From Planctomycetia bacterium (GTDB taxonomy: Bacteria > Planctomycetota > UBA1135 > GCA-002686595): a stretch of 34,081 nucleotides of DNA. The position numbers and the translations under genes were made by a program. The notes under the pieces are model-generated. The model was not told the DNA's origin. It made no database searches and saw only the letters and a program-made list of their open reading frames with translations. Where the stretch lies: contig SYGM01000016.1 in the NCBI GenBank assembly GCA_005799545.1, positions 1 to 34,081 on the forward strand, given 5' to 3'. Shown in pieces: positions 13,746 to 22,261 of this stretch; position 1 is the first letter of the stretch; each line of letters opens with the position of its first letter.

Positions 13746-14896
13746 TCCTTCAGGAAGAAGTAGTAGAGCTGGCCTTCGGCGCGCGTCGAACCCGCCACGC
13801 GCTCGGCCTCATCGCCTGCGCCGAGATAGAGATCCGCGCGACCGGCCGTGCGGATGGCGCCACCGGTGTCCTGATCCATGAAGAACTGCTCCACGGCAGT
13901 GCTGTCGCCGCCGTAGCCCACCTTGGCGGACACGAAAGTCACGCCACCGCGCGGGAACAGCGTCTTGTCCGTCGCGATCGAGCGCCAGCCGGTCACCGGC
14001 ACGTTCAGCGAGCCGTGCGGATTGTGCTCGATCGGCGTGAAGAACACGAACGAGTCATTGCGATTGAGGAACTCCTCGACTTCCTGCGGATTGGCCTGTG
14101 CCCAGCGGCGGATGCCCGGCAGTGACACGGACTCCTTGTCGAGCCGCTTCTCCTTGACGAGCTCCTGGCCGAGCGAGGTGTACTTGCGACCGTTCTTGCC
14201 CGCGTAGCCGAGCTTGAGCATCGTGCCGTCTTCCAGTCGGACGAAGGCTGAACCGTTGACATGCGCGATGTACGCATCGATCGGATCCGCGAGGTACACC
14301 AGCTCCAGGCCCTTGCCCGAGAGCATCGCGCTGGCTTCGATGACGCTGCGCGTGGGATAAGGCTCCAGGCCGTTGTCCGTCTGCTGGCCGAGAATCTCGC
14401 CTTCCTCGCCCTTCACCAGATCCTTGGGCAGCGCGTACAGCGGATAGCTGTATTCGCCGCCGGCCACGCGGCTGCCGCGCAGTTCCGGCGTGCAGTAGCC
14501 TGTGAAGAGCACGCCGCCGCCCTTGCCGTCCCAGCCGGCGCTCTTGTAGATCGTGAACTCCTCTTCAATGCGGCGGGAGAAGTCGATGCCGTCCGTGGCG
14601 CTGCCCAGAATCTCGCGGAAGCGCTCGAGGCTCAGCAGTGCGCGTTCATGCGAGACGCCTTCGATGGGGAAGTGGCGCGTGCTGGTGGGCTTGCGCATCC
14701 AGGCGATCGAATGTTCCAGCGCGGGAAGCAGCTCCGCACGGGAGTCGAATTGCGCCGCCATGTCGGGACGCGGGTCGTCCTTGTCCAGGGGCAACAGCGC
14801 AGGGGCACCGGGCGGCAGGGGCTTGCCGTAGTCGGGCGTCGTCTTGCAGGCCGTGAGGGACAGGGTCAGGACAAGGAGGATGGCAAGTTGCTTCAT
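13742..14896 (-). CDS. mltA: MltA-family membrane-bound lytic murein transglycosylase (lipoprotein)
   Basis: A 384-residue lipoprotein with lipobox LTAC (Cys17). MltA enzymes cleave the glycan strands of peptidoglycan, leaving 1,6-anhydro-muropeptides, and sit in the outer membrane facing the cell wall. The MltA barrel region runs about residues 120-265: FTGYCTPELRGSR, then EPYPTRSVIEASAMLSG, LVYLADPIDAYIAHVNGSAF and LKLGYAGKNGRKYTSLG. The 3D domain follows, with the catalytic-type Asp segment FFMDQDTGGAIRTAGRADLYLG around 340-360. Length and order match the family. It is the first gene of the minus-strand operon 14896-11539. It is divergent from the small membrane-protein gene, with an 80-base gap that should hold both promoters. 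Confidence 0.93.
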   Translation of the reverse strand: MKQLAILLVLTLSLTACKTTPDYGKPLPPGAPALLPLDKDDPRPDMAAQFDSRAELLPALEHSIAWMRKPTSTRHFPIEGVSHERALLSLERFREILGSATDGIDFSRRIEEEFTIYKSAGWDGKGGGVLFTGYCTPELRGSRVAGGEYSYPLYALPKDLVKGEEGEILGQQTDNGLEPYPTRSVIEASAMLSGKGLELVYLADPIDAYIAHVNGSAFVRLEDGTMLKLGYAGKNGRKYTSLGQELVKEKRLDKESVSLPGIRRWAQANPQEVEEFLNRNDSFVFFTPIEHNPHGSLNVPVTGWRSIATDKTLFPRGGVTFVSAKVGYGGDSTAVEQFFMDQDTGGAIRTAGRADLYLGAGDEAERVAGSTRAEGQLYYFFLKE

Positions 14897-14976
14897 GCGT
14901 GGGGATTCTGAGTCCGCGGGGCAAGCTACGGAATCCGCTCTTGCCGCTCCACGGATCAGAAGGGAAACTGTGGCCC

Positions 14977-15360
14977 GTGCCCTGCCTACTTGGATGCCTT
15001 GCACTCGGCCTGCCCCGTCTGGTGCTTCTGATCGTCTGGCTGAGTTCCAGCTGGCTCGACCCGGTATTCTCGACCCGGATCTGGCCGTTCCTCGGTTTCC
15101 TGTTCATGCCCGCCACGACGCTGGGCTATGCGGCTGCCTGGCACATCGATCAGGGCGCCTCGAGCATCGGCGGGACGCTGATGATCCTGATGGGCCTGCT
15201 GTTCGATTTCGGCTGGTTCGGGATTCTGCGCCGCCGTCGCCGTACTCCGCCCGCACCGCCGCCGGGCCCGGGCTCCGATCGCCAAGGCGGACCCGGAGGT
15301 CCGGGAGGCGGCCGTCGCGAAATCGTGATCGAGGCCGAAACCATCCGCAATCAGGACTAG
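14977..15360 (+). CDS. Small membrane protein of unknown function
   Basis: A protein of about 127 residues with two or three hydrophobic segments, LPRLVLLIVWLSSSWLD, then FLGFLFMPATTLGYAAAWHI, then TLMILMGLLFDFGWFGILRR. A Pro/Gly-rich hydrophilic tail follows, with PPAPPPGPG and GGPGGPGGG. The pattern W-L-D...W-P-F-L-G-F-L-F-M-P-x-T-T-L-x-Y occurs in small uncharacterised membrane proteins of many bacteria. GTG at 14977, with a distant AAGGG, is my choice because residues before it look non-coding; an ATG at 14899 is also in frame. The stop is 9 bases ahead of the ArsM-like gene, whose AGGAG site overlaps the stop codon, so the two are probably co-transcribed. Confidence 0.62.
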   Translation: MPCLLGCLALGLPRLVLLIVWLSSSWLDPVFSTRIWPFLGFLFMPATTLGYAAAWHIDQGASSIGGTLMILMGLLFDFGWFGILRRRRRTPPAPPPGPGSDRQGGPGGPGGGRREIVIEAETIRNQD

Positions 15361-15369
15361 GAGCGGCTC

Positions 15370-16269
15370 ATGACGATCCGCAAGAAAACGGCAGACGAGA
15401 TCCGCGCAACCGTGATGGAGGGTTACAGCAAGATTGCCGGAGGCGAGGTCGCGTTTGCGCGCTCCCCGGCGGCGGGCGGTTGCTGCGGACCCAACTCGGG
15501 TGCCTGCACGCCTTCCACGGACCCTACCGCCTTTGCGGCCAGCATCGGATACAGTCCGGAAGAACTCAAACTCCTGCCAGATGGCGTGAACTTGGGACTT
15601 TCCTGCGGCAATCCGGCTGCGATCGCAGCCCTGGAGCCCGGCCAGCACGTGCTCGACCTGGGCAGCGGTGCAGGCATGGACGCCTTCCTCGCGGGTCCCA
15701 AGGTCGGACCGCGCGGTCGCGTCATCGGTGTCGACATGACGCCGGCGATGCTGCACAAGGCTCGCGCCAATGCCCGCTCGTACGCTCAGCGATCCGGTCT
15801 CTCCAATGTCGAGTTCCGACTCGGCGAGATCGAGCACCTGCCCGTGGCGGACGCCTCGGTGGATGTCGTGTTCTCCAACTGCGTGCTGAACCTGTCGCCG
15901 GATCAAGGTCAGGTCTGGCGCGAGATCGCGCGCGTTCTGCGACCGGGAGGGCGGGTGGCCATCTCCGATCTCGCTCTTCTGCGTCCCCTTCCGGCCGAGG
16001 TGACCGGCATGGTCGAAGCGCTGGTGGGATGCGTGGCCGGCGCCGCGCTGGTCGAACAGATCGAGGAGTGGATGCGCAGCGCAGGCCTGATCGAGGTCGC
16101 GCTGGTGCGCAAGCCGGAGTATGTCGCCTCGGTGATGAGCTTCGAGGACCCGCTCTACCAGCGCATTCTCGAGCACCTGCCGGCCGGCCACACCCCGGCG
16201 GACTACATCACCAGCCTGGACATCCGTGGCCGCAAGCCGCTGCTGCGCACGCCCTCGCGCTGCTGCTAA
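15370..16269 (+). CDS. arsM: Arsenite S-adenosylmethionine methyltransferase (ArsM-like)
   Basis: A 299-residue class I methyltransferase with the ArsM layout. Residues about 74-82 read NLGLSCGNP. Then come motif I VLDLGSGAGMDAFLAG, IGVDMTPAMLHKARANA, VEFRLGEIEHLPVADASVDV and VFSNCVLNLSPDQ. Cys residues in SCGNP, SNCVLNL and GCVAGA occupy the positions that bind As(III) in ArsM enzymes. An extra GCCGP near residue 38 and a terminal Cys-Cys (RCC) are also seen in the family. The reaction adds methyl groups to arsenite, giving methylated and volatile arsenicals. An AGGAG site 6 bases before the ATG supports the start. No arsR, arsC or arsenite pump gene is adjacent. A function on another thiol-reactive metalloid is possible. 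Confidence 0.88.
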   Translation: MTIRKKTADEIRATVMEGYSKIAGGEVAFARSPAAGGCCGPNSGACTPSTDPTAFAASIGYSPEELKLLPDGVNLGLSCGNPAAIAALEPGQHVLDLGSGAGMDAFLAGPKVGPRGRVIGVDMTPAMLHKARANARSYAQRSGLSNVEFRLGEIEHLPVADASVDVVFSNCVLNLSPDQGQVWREIARVLRPGGRVAISDLALLRPLPAEVTGMVEALVGCVAGAALVEQIEEWMRSAGLIEVALVRKPEYVASVMSFEDPLYQRILEHLPAGHTPADYITSLDIRGRKPLLRTPSRCC

Positions 16270-16337
16270 GTTCGTCTTGCACCGCCCGACGAGCCGGGAC
16301 TCACCTCGGGGCAAGGCCGTTCCGGGGGCGTCATGGA

Positions 16338-16354
16338 GCGGGGAAAAGCCCCGC
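16338..16354 (+). terminator. GC-rich hairpin after the ArsM-like gene
   Basis: GCGGGG-AAAAG-CCCCGC is a perfect 6-bp stem with a 5-base A-rich loop, in the 121-bp gap before the DUF1553 gene. There is no U run after it. It may end the ArsM transcript or sit in the leader of the next gene. Confidence 0.4.
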
Positions 16355-16390
16355 AAGGTGATCAGGAAGGGGTGGTAATCTGAAAGGGAG

Positions 16391-19300
16391 ATGGTCCACC
16401 CCCTGCACTCGACCCTCCTCGGCCTGCTGGCGCTGAGCGGCGCCTCGTGGGCCGGGTCGTTGCACCCAAGGCTGTCGGATGCCGAGCGGGAGCAGTTCTT
16501 CGAGTCGCGCATCCGGCCCGTGCTCGTCGAGCAGTGCTTTGAGTGCCACGCCGAGACCTCCAAGCGCGTCAAGGGCGGACTCAAGCTCGACAGCGCAGCG
16601 GCGCTGGCGGCCGGCGGCGACAGCGGGGCGGTGCTCATCGCGGGGGATCCGGAGGCCAGCCTGCTGATCAAAGCGCTGCGGCACACCGATCCTGATGTGC
16701 AGATGCCGCCCAAGGGGATGCTTTCGGAGGTGGTTGTCGCTGACTTTGCCGAGTGGGTGCGTCAGGGCGCGTACTTTCCCGGGGCGTCCACGCAGGCGCC
16801 GGGATCCTCCGTCAAGGCGCTGATCGACTACACCAGGAGCGATCACTGGGCCTTCCAGCCCATGAGCCGGCCCGAACCACCGCAGGTACAGGACACGCAG
16901 TGGCCGCACAACGAGATCGATCACTTCGTGCTCGCGAATCTCGAACAGGCGGGTATCCGCCCTGCAGGCGAGATCGACAAGCGCGCGTGGCTGCGCCGGG
17001 CGAGCTTTGATCTCACGGGCCTGCCGCCCACTCCGGAAGAGCTGGAGCGCTTCCTCGCCGACAAGGATGAGGGCGCGTGGGAGCGTGCGATCGATGCGCT
17101 GCTCGCCAAGCCGCAGTACGGCGAGCGCTGGGCACGGCACTGGCTCGATCTGGCGCGCTACGCCGACTCCAACGGATTGGATGAGAACCTCGCGATGGGC
17201 AACGCCTGGCGCTACCGCGACTGGGTGGTCTCCGCGATCAACCGCGACCTGCCCTACGACCAGTTCGTGCAGCAGCAACTCGCCGGAGATCTGCTTGTTC
17301 CCGAAGAGGGAGGCGAGCAGGCGGCGGAACCGCTGGCGGCGACGGGCTTCCTCGTGCTCGGTCCCAAGATGCTGGCCGAGCAGGACAAGGCCAAGCTCGT
17401 CATCGATGTGGTCGACGAGCAGATCGATGTGCTCACCAAGGCCTTCATGGGGCTGACCGTGGCCTGCGCGCGCTGCCATGACCACAAGTTCGATCCGGTC
17501 AGTCAGCGCGACTACTACGCGCTGGCGGGCATCTTCAAGAGCACGAAGAGCCTCGCCAACACGGATTTCGTCTCGCGCTGGAATGAACAGCCGCTCGCAA
17601 CACCCGGCGAGCGCCGTCAGCGCGAAGACTGGGAAAAGGCCGTTCAGGAGTCGACCCAGTCGATCGATCGCGAGCTGGAGCGGCAGCGCGCACAGGTACT
17701 GGCGCGCTGGGAGCATGATCTGGCGCGCTATCTGATCGAGGGGCTCGTTCGCTCCAGGGAACTCGTGCTTTTCGAAGCCGAGGCCTTCGCCAAGTCGAAT
17801 CTGATCGTCGACACGATGCAGTGGGGCTCGCCCGAGGAGCCGATCGTGCGCACCGGCAATGGTGAAGCCCTGCAGTACGCCGAATACGAGTTCGAAATCG
17901 CGTATCCCGGCGAATACGAGCTCTTCGTGCGCTACGCGGCCGAGGAACAACGCCCCGTGCGGCTGCTGGTCGGCGAAGTCGCCATCGCGGAGAAGGCCTG
18001 CGCGACACCGACCGGTTCCTGGAACCTGATCGGACAGCGCTGGTCCGTGCAGGGCCGCGCGGAACTGGTGCCGGGCAAGCATCGGTTGCGCCTGGAGCGT
18101 TCCGGGAACCTCCCGCACATCGATGCCTACGCGTGGCTGCCTGCGCGCGCTCCCGCAGCTGCATCGCAAGCCCCGGCGGATGGCGATGGCGATTTCGACG
18201 GCGGGGATCAGGATCTCGCCGAAGCGCACGCCGATGTCTCCACCTGCGAGATGGAGCCGACGGGTCAACCGCTCTCGGTTGAGCTGGTGGACCGCTTCGC
18301 GCTGCGCATCGCCAAGGCCTTCTCGCGGCACGATCCCGTGCTTGGTCCGTTCATCGAGTTCGCACGCCTCCCGAGCGAAGGATTCGCCGATCTGGCGGCC
18401 GATCTCGCTCCGATGCTGCGCGAGGAGCACGCCAAGGGCCAGTTCGCGATCAACTCAGCACTGCAGGGACTGCTGCAGGCACCCGCACCGAAGGATCTGG
18501 GCGAGCTTGCCGCGCGCTACCAGACCGTGTTCGGTCTGATCGCCGAAGAGTGGCGCGCCCTGCGCAAGAAGGACGACAAGGCCGAGAAGCTGCCGGATGC
18601 GGACCATGAAGCCGTGCGCGAGTTGCTGATCGGCCGCGACGGCGTTCTGATGGCCGCACAGGAACAGATCGAGCGCGCCTTCACCGCTGAGGGCCTCGCC
18701 AAGCTCGCACAGCTGCGTGCTGCGCATCAGACCTTGCAGGCACGCGAGCCGCGCAAGGCGCCGCTTGCGCTCGCGGTGAGCGAAGCGAAAGTGGAGGACC
18801 TGCCCGTGCACATCCGCGGCAGCCACCTCAAGCTCGAAGACAAGGCCGTGCCGCGCGGCGTGCCCACGGTGCTGGCCAACACCGTGACAGGTCCGGCCTT
18901 CCTGCCGCAGCAGAGCGGCCGACTGGAGTTTGCGCGGTGGCTTACCGCTCCGGAACACCCGCTCACGGCGCGCGTGATGGTCAATCGCGTGTGGCGGGGA
19001 CATTTCGGTCGCGGTCTGGTCGAGACCACCTCCAACTTCGGCGTGCGCGGCGAAATGCCGACGCATCCGGAGCTTCTGGACTGGCTGGCGCGCTCCTTCG
19101 TCGCGGATGGCTGGTCGCTGAAGCGTCTGCACAAGCGGATCATGCTTTCGGCGGCCTACCGCATGGACAGCATTCCGAGCGAGCAAGCGCTCGCGAAGGA
19201 TCCGGAGAACCGTCAGCTCTCGCGCATGAACCGGCGCCGGCTCGAGGCCGAAGCGGTGCGCGACGGCATGCTGGCCGTCGCCGGCAAGCTGGATCTCAGC

Positions 19301-19774
19301 GTGGGTGGATCGCTCCTGCGCGCCGGCAACGGTGACTATGTGACCAACGATCAGTCCGGCAACAGCGAAAACTACACCGCACCCCGTCGTTCGCTGTATC
19401 TGCCGCTGATCCGCAACGCGATCTTCGACCTGTTCTCGACCTTCGACTACCCCGATCCGGGCATGGCGATGGAAACGCGCTCGAGCACAACCGACGCCAA
19501 TCAGGCGCTGCTGCTGATGAACAGCCCGCTCGCGCTGGAGGCCAGCGCGGGTCTGGCGCAGCAGCTGCTGGCACGCGCGGACTGGAGTGAGGAGCAGCGC
19601 ATTCAGGCCGCCTGGCTCCGTGCCTATGCGCGTCCGGCCACGGACGCGGAAGTCATGCGCGTGCGCGTGTGGCTGGTGGATGCAAGCGCCAAGTCGCCCG
19701 AAGGCGCGCAGGACGCCTGGCAGGCGCTGTGCCAGATGCTGTTCGCCTCCAACGAGTTTCTGCATCTGGACTGA
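16391..19774 (+). CDS. Planctomycete cytochrome c / DUF1549 / DUF1553 protein with a carbohydrate-binding-like insert
   Basis: A 1127-residue exported protein with a family-typical order. Signal peptide about 1-22. A planctomycete cytochrome c domain has the haem motif CFECH (49-53) and a distal PPKGML segment. DUF1549 spans about 170-390 with GERWARHWLDLARYADSNG and CARCHDHKFDP. A central beta-sandwich at about 455-585 resembles CBM6/35-type carbohydrate-binding modules (VLFEAEAFAKSN...). An Asp/Gly-rich linker follows (DGDGDFDGGD near 597-606), then a helical region, then DUF1553 at about 835-1115 with RLEFARWLTAPEHPLTARV and LEAEAVRDGMLAVAG. Such proteins are abundant in Planctomycetota and Verrucomicrobiota and are thought to act in sulfated or complex polysaccharide breakdown, but their reaction is not established. 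ATG at 16391 follows AAGGGAG at very short spacing. It is co-directional with the DUF1501 gene 6 bases downstream. Confidence 0.93.
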   Translation: MVHPLHSTLLGLLALSGASWAGSLHPRLSDAEREQFFESRIRPVLVEQCFECHAETSKRVKGGLKLDSAAALAAGGDSGAVLIAGDPEASLLIKALRHTDPDVQMPPKGMLSEVVVADFAEWVRQGAYFPGASTQAPGSSVKALIDYTRSDHWAFQPMSRPEPPQVQDTQWPHNEIDHFVLANLEQAGIRPAGEIDKRAWLRRASFDLTGLPPTPEELERFLADKDEGAWERAIDALLAKPQYGERWARHWLDLARYADSNGLDENLAMGNAWRYRDWVVSAINRDLPYDQFVQQQLAGDLLVPEEGGEQAAEPLAATGFLVLGPKMLAEQDKAKLVIDVVDEQIDVLTKAFMGLTVACARCHDHKFDPVSQRDYYALAGIFKSTKSLANTDFVSRWNEQPLATPGERRQREDWEKAVQESTQSIDRELERQRAQVLARWEHDLARYLIEGLVRSRELVLFEAEAFAKSNLIVDTMQWGSPEEPIVRTGNGEALQYAEYEFEIAYPGEYELFVRYAAEEQRPVRLLVGEVAIAEKACATPTGSWNLIGQRWSVQGRAELVPGKHRLRLERSGNLPHIDAYAWLPARAPAAASQAPADGDGDFDGGDQDLAEAHADVSTCEMEPTGQPLSVELVDRFALRIAKAFSRHDPVLGPFIEFARLPSEGFADLAADLAPMLREEHAKGQFAINSALQGLLQAPAPKDLGELAARYQTVFGLIAEEWRALRKKDDKAEKLPDADHEAVRELLIGRDGVLMAAQEQIERAFTAEGLAKLAQLRAAHQTLQAREPRKAPLALAVSEAKVEDLPVHIRGSHLKLEDKAVPRGVPTVLANTVTGPAFLPQQSGRLEFARWLTAPEHPLTARVMVNRVWRGHFGRGLVETTSNFGVRGEMPTHPELLDWLARSFVADGWSLKRLHKRIMLSAAYRMDSIPSEQALAKDPENRQLSRMNRRRLEAEAVRDGMLAVAGKLDLSVGGSLLRAGNGDYVTNDQSGNSENYTAPRRSLYLPLIRNAIFDLFSTFDYPDPGMAMETRSSTTDANQALLLMNSPLALEASAGLAQQLLARADWSEEQRIQAAWLRAYARPATDAEVMRVRVWLVDASAKSPEGAQDAWQALCQMLFASNEFLHLD

Positions 19775-19780
19775 ATCACC

Positions 19781-21187
19781 ATGAGCACGCACGAGCACTG
19801 CCAGCATCACGGAATGCCCCGACGCGAGCTCCTCAAGGGACTGGGTGCGGGCTTCGGTTGGCTGGCGCTGGCGGGCATGGCCGCTGCGCAGAATGCGCGC
19901 AATCCGCTGGCTCCCCGCTCTGGCCATTTCCCGGCGCGAGCCAAGCGCGTGATCTTCCTGTTCATGCACGGCGGGCCCTCGCAGATCGACACCTTCGACT
20001 ACAAGCCTTTGCTTGAGCGCGATCACGGCAAGCCGTTGCCCTTCGCCAAGCCGCGCATTCAGTTCGCACAGACCGGGAACATCATGCGCTCGCCGTGGAA
20101 GTTCGCGCAGCACGGACAGAGCGGAGCGTGGGTCAGCGAGCTGTTCCCGCATGTCGCCACGCAGGTCGACAAGCTCTGCTTCGTGAAGTCGCTGCACGGC
20201 ACCAACGAGGCGCATGGCGGTGCGCTTCTGGCGCTGCACACCGGTTCGGACACCTTCGTGCGACCGAGCATGGGTTCGTGGATCGTCTACGGACTCGGCT
20301 CGGAGAATCAGGATCTGCCGGGCTTCATCACGCTGTGTCCCACGCTCGGCCACGGCGGCGTCAACAACTGGTCGAGCGCCTTCCTGCCGGGCATCTACCA
20401 AGGCACTCCGATCGGCAACGCCAGCACGCCCGCGAAGAACGCGACCATCCGCCATCTTGCGAACACGCGTTGGCGCAGCGATCTGCAGCGCTCCCAGCTC
20501 GACCTGCTGCAGAAGCAGAATGCCGAACACCTTGCGGAGCGGCCTGGTGACGCTGCGCTCGAGGCGCGCATCGAGTCTTACGAGCTCGCCTGGCGCATGC
20601 AGGGCAAGGCCGCCGAGGTGCTCGACATCGCCAACGAATCGGAAGCGACCAAGAAGCTCTACGGCATCGACAATCCGGTCACCGAGAACTTCGGCCGCCA
20701 GTGCCTCATGGCGCGGCGCCTATGCGAAGCGGGTGTGCGCTTCGTGCAGTGCACGCACAGCTACAAGTGGGACCAGCACGACCGCCTGCACGAGCTGCAC
20801 ACCAAGAATGCCGCCGAGGTGGACCTGCCGATCGCCGGTCTGCTGCAGGATCTCGCGGCGCGCGGCCTGCTCGAAGATACGCTGGTGCTGTGGGGCGGCG
20901 AGTTCGGACGCACACCCACCGTTCAGGGCAGCGACGGGCGCGACCACAACCCGCACGGCTTCACGATGTGGATGGCGGGCGGCGGCGTGAAGCCCGGCTT
21001 CAGCTACGGCGAAACCGACGACTACGGCTTCTATGCCGCGAAGGACAAGGTGCATGTGCACGACCTGCACGCGACCATGCTGGCCCTGCTGGGCATCGAT
21101 CACGAGCAGCTGACCTACCGCTGGGCGGGCCGGGATTTCCGCCTGACGGATGTGCACGGACGCGTGGTGCGCGAGCTCTTCGCCTGA
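19781..21187 (+). CDS. DUF1501 protein, Tat-exported
   Basis: A 468-residue DUF1501 protein, the usual partner of DUF1553 proteins. The N-terminus has a twin-arginine signal, RRELLKGLGAGFGWLALAG (about residues 14-32), with HEHCQHH before it. Typical segments are IFLFMHGGPSQIDTFDYKP, GGEFGRTPTVQGSDGRDHNP, and the C-terminal DVHGRVV. The fold resembles the alkaline-phosphatase/sulfatase superfamily. The Asp/His ligands in MHGGPSQID and GRDHNP would fit a metal-binding site. The reaction is not known. The ATG lies 6 bases after the DUF1553 stop, so the pair is expressed together; Tat export suggests folding with cofactor before transport. Confidence 0.94.
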   Translation: MSTHEHCQHHGMPRRELLKGLGAGFGWLALAGMAAAQNARNPLAPRSGHFPARAKRVIFLFMHGGPSQIDTFDYKPLLERDHGKPLPFAKPRIQFAQTGNIMRSPWKFAQHGQSGAWVSELFPHVATQVDKLCFVKSLHGTNEAHGGALLALHTGSDTFVRPSMGSWIVYGLGSENQDLPGFITLCPTLGHGGVNNWSSAFLPGIYQGTPIGNASTPAKNATIRHLANTRWRSDLQRSQLDLLQKQNAEHLAERPGDAALEARIESYELAWRMQGKAAEVLDIANESEATKKLYGIDNPVTENFGRQCLMARRLCEAGVRFVQCTHSYKWDQHDRLHELHTKNAAEVDLPIAGLLQDLAARGLLEDTLVLWGGEFGRTPTVQGSDGRDHNPHGFTMWMAGGGVKPGFSYGETDDYGFYAAKDKVHVHDLHATMLALLGIDHEQLTYRWAGRDFRLTDVHGRVVRELFA

Positions 21188-21220
21188 ATCCGCAAGCACA
21201 GGACCCGCGAAACAACCTCC

Positions 21221-21757
21221 ATGCTGACACTCGGAAAAGCCGCTCCCGCCTTCACACTCCCCGATCAGGACGAAAAGAACATCAAGCTGGCCGATCTCAA
21301 GGGCCAGTGGGTCGTGCTGTACTTCTATCCCAAGGACGACACGCCCGGCTGCACCGTCGAAGCCTGTGACTTCACCGCCGGCAGCGCTGCGTTCCAGAAG
21401 CTGAACGCGACCGTGATCGGCTGCAGCGGCGACTCACCGGCCAGTCACCGCAAGTTCATCCAGAAGCACAAGCTCGCCGTGCAGCTGCTCTCGGACGAAG
21501 ACCACACCGTGATGAGCAAGTACGGCGCGTACGGCGAGAAGATGATGTACGGCAAGAAGGTCACGGGCGTGATCCGCTCCACCGTGATCATCGATCCTTC
21601 CGGCAAGGTGGCACACCACTGGGCCAAGGTGCAGGCCAAGGGTCATGCCGAGGCAGTCAAGGCCAAGCTGGCGGAGCTGCAGGGCGCGTCCACAGCGACA
21701 CCGACAGCGACAACTACAGCAAAGACCGTGAAGAAGAAAGCCGCCTCGAAGGCCTGA
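21221..21757 (+). CDS. bcp: Thioredoxin-dependent peroxiredoxin (Bcp/PrxQ type)
   Basis: A 178-residue peroxiredoxin of the Bcp/PrxQ group, which reduces hydrogen peroxide and organic peroxides using thioredoxin. The peroxidatic Cys44 is in YPKDDTPGCTVEACDF, with the resolving Cys49 five residues later, giving an intrahelical disulfide. FTLPDQDEKNIKLADLKGQW, GCSGDSPASHRKFIQKH and STVIIDPSGKVAHHW are family segments. The domain ends near residue 153. A tail of about 25 residues rich in Ala, Thr and Lys (TATPTATTTAKTVKKKAASK) is an addition not usual in Bcp. The gene follows the DUF1501 gene by 33 bases on the same strand. Oxidative protection and haem-protein export being co-transcribed is possible but not shown. 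Confidence 0.93.
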   Translation: MLTLGKAAPAFTLPDQDEKNIKLADLKGQWVVLYFYPKDDTPGCTVEACDFTAGSAAFQKLNATVIGCSGDSPASHRKFIQKHKLAVQLLSDEDHTVMSKYGAYGEKMMYGKKVTGVIRSTVIIDPSGKVAHHWAKVQAKGHAEAVKAKLAELQGASTATPTATTTAKTVKKKAASKA

Positions 21758-21763
21758 TCCGTC

Positions 21764-22261
21764 TCAGTCGGATGTCTTGACGAAGCCCACCTCGACCTCG
21801 GTGGGCTTCAGCACATGGACGAGCGCCGCGGGCTCGATTTCGACCAGAAAGCCGCGCTTGCCGCCGTTGATGACGATCTTCGGCAGAGCGAGGATCGTGC
21901 GCTCGACATAGACGGGCAGCGCGGTTCGCGTGCCGAAGGGGCTCGTCCCGCCGACCTGATAGCCGGTCCACTTCTCCGCGATCTCGGGCTTGCAGGGCTG
22001 AATCGACTTCACGCCCAGCAGCCGGGCCAGGTTCTTCGTGGAAACCTGACGATCGCCGTGCATCAGCACGAGAAGCGGCTTCTTCACATCGGTCTCGAAG
22101 ACGAGCGTCTTCACGACACAGTGCTCATCGACTCCCAGCTCGGCCGATGAGCGGCTCGTGCCGCCCTTCTCGACGTAGTCATACAGCCGCGGAACAAAAG
22201 CGACCCCGGCTGCGCGCAGCACGCGCACGGCCGGGGTCACCGGATGATCGCTGCCGGCCAT
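21764..22261 (-). CDS. ybaK: YbaK/EbsC-family aminoacyl-tRNA deacylase
   Basis: A 165-residue protein of the YbaK/ProX superfamily, which hydrolyses mischarged tRNAs; E. coli YbaK removes Cys from Cys-tRNA(Pro). Key segments are VKTLVFETD with the conserved Lys, VSTKNLARLLGVKSIQPCKPEIAEKWTGYQVGG, and SPFGTRTALPVYVERTIL, the strongly conserved G-x-SPFG-x-x-x-x-LPVY stretch. Length is normal. ATG at 22261 overlaps the transketolase stop by one base (TGATG), so translation is coupled. It is the last gene of the minus-strand operon, and a perfect hairpin lies inside its last codons. Confidence 0.92.
   Translation of the reverse strand: MAGSDHPVTPAVRVLRAAGVAFVPRLYDYVEKGGTSRSSAELGVDEHCVVKTLVFETDVKKPLLVLMHGDRQVSTKNLARLLGVKSIQPCKPEIAEKWTGYQVGGTSPFGTRTALPVYVERTILALPKIVINGGKRGFLVEIEPAALVHVLKPTEVEVGFVKTSD
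21783..21808. terminator. 9-bp hairpin inside the end of the YbaK gene, between converging genes
   Basis: AAGCCCACC, 8 loop bases, then GGTGGGCTT: a perfect 9-bp stem. It begins 26 bases after the peroxiredoxin stop on the plus strand. It lies within the last 15 codons of ybaK on the minus strand. It could end the peroxiredoxin transcript. No U run is present, so it may act as a barrier to readthrough or with Rho. Confidence 0.45.

Noticed and set aside
16331-18430. 699-residue minus-strand open frame
   Set aside because: Antisense to the DUF1549/DUF1553 gene, whose motifs run through the whole region. No family features of its own.
18455-20530. 691-residue minus-strand open frame
   Set aside because: Antisense to the DUF1553 and DUF1501 genes; His/Arg/Gln-rich composition typical of a shadow frame.
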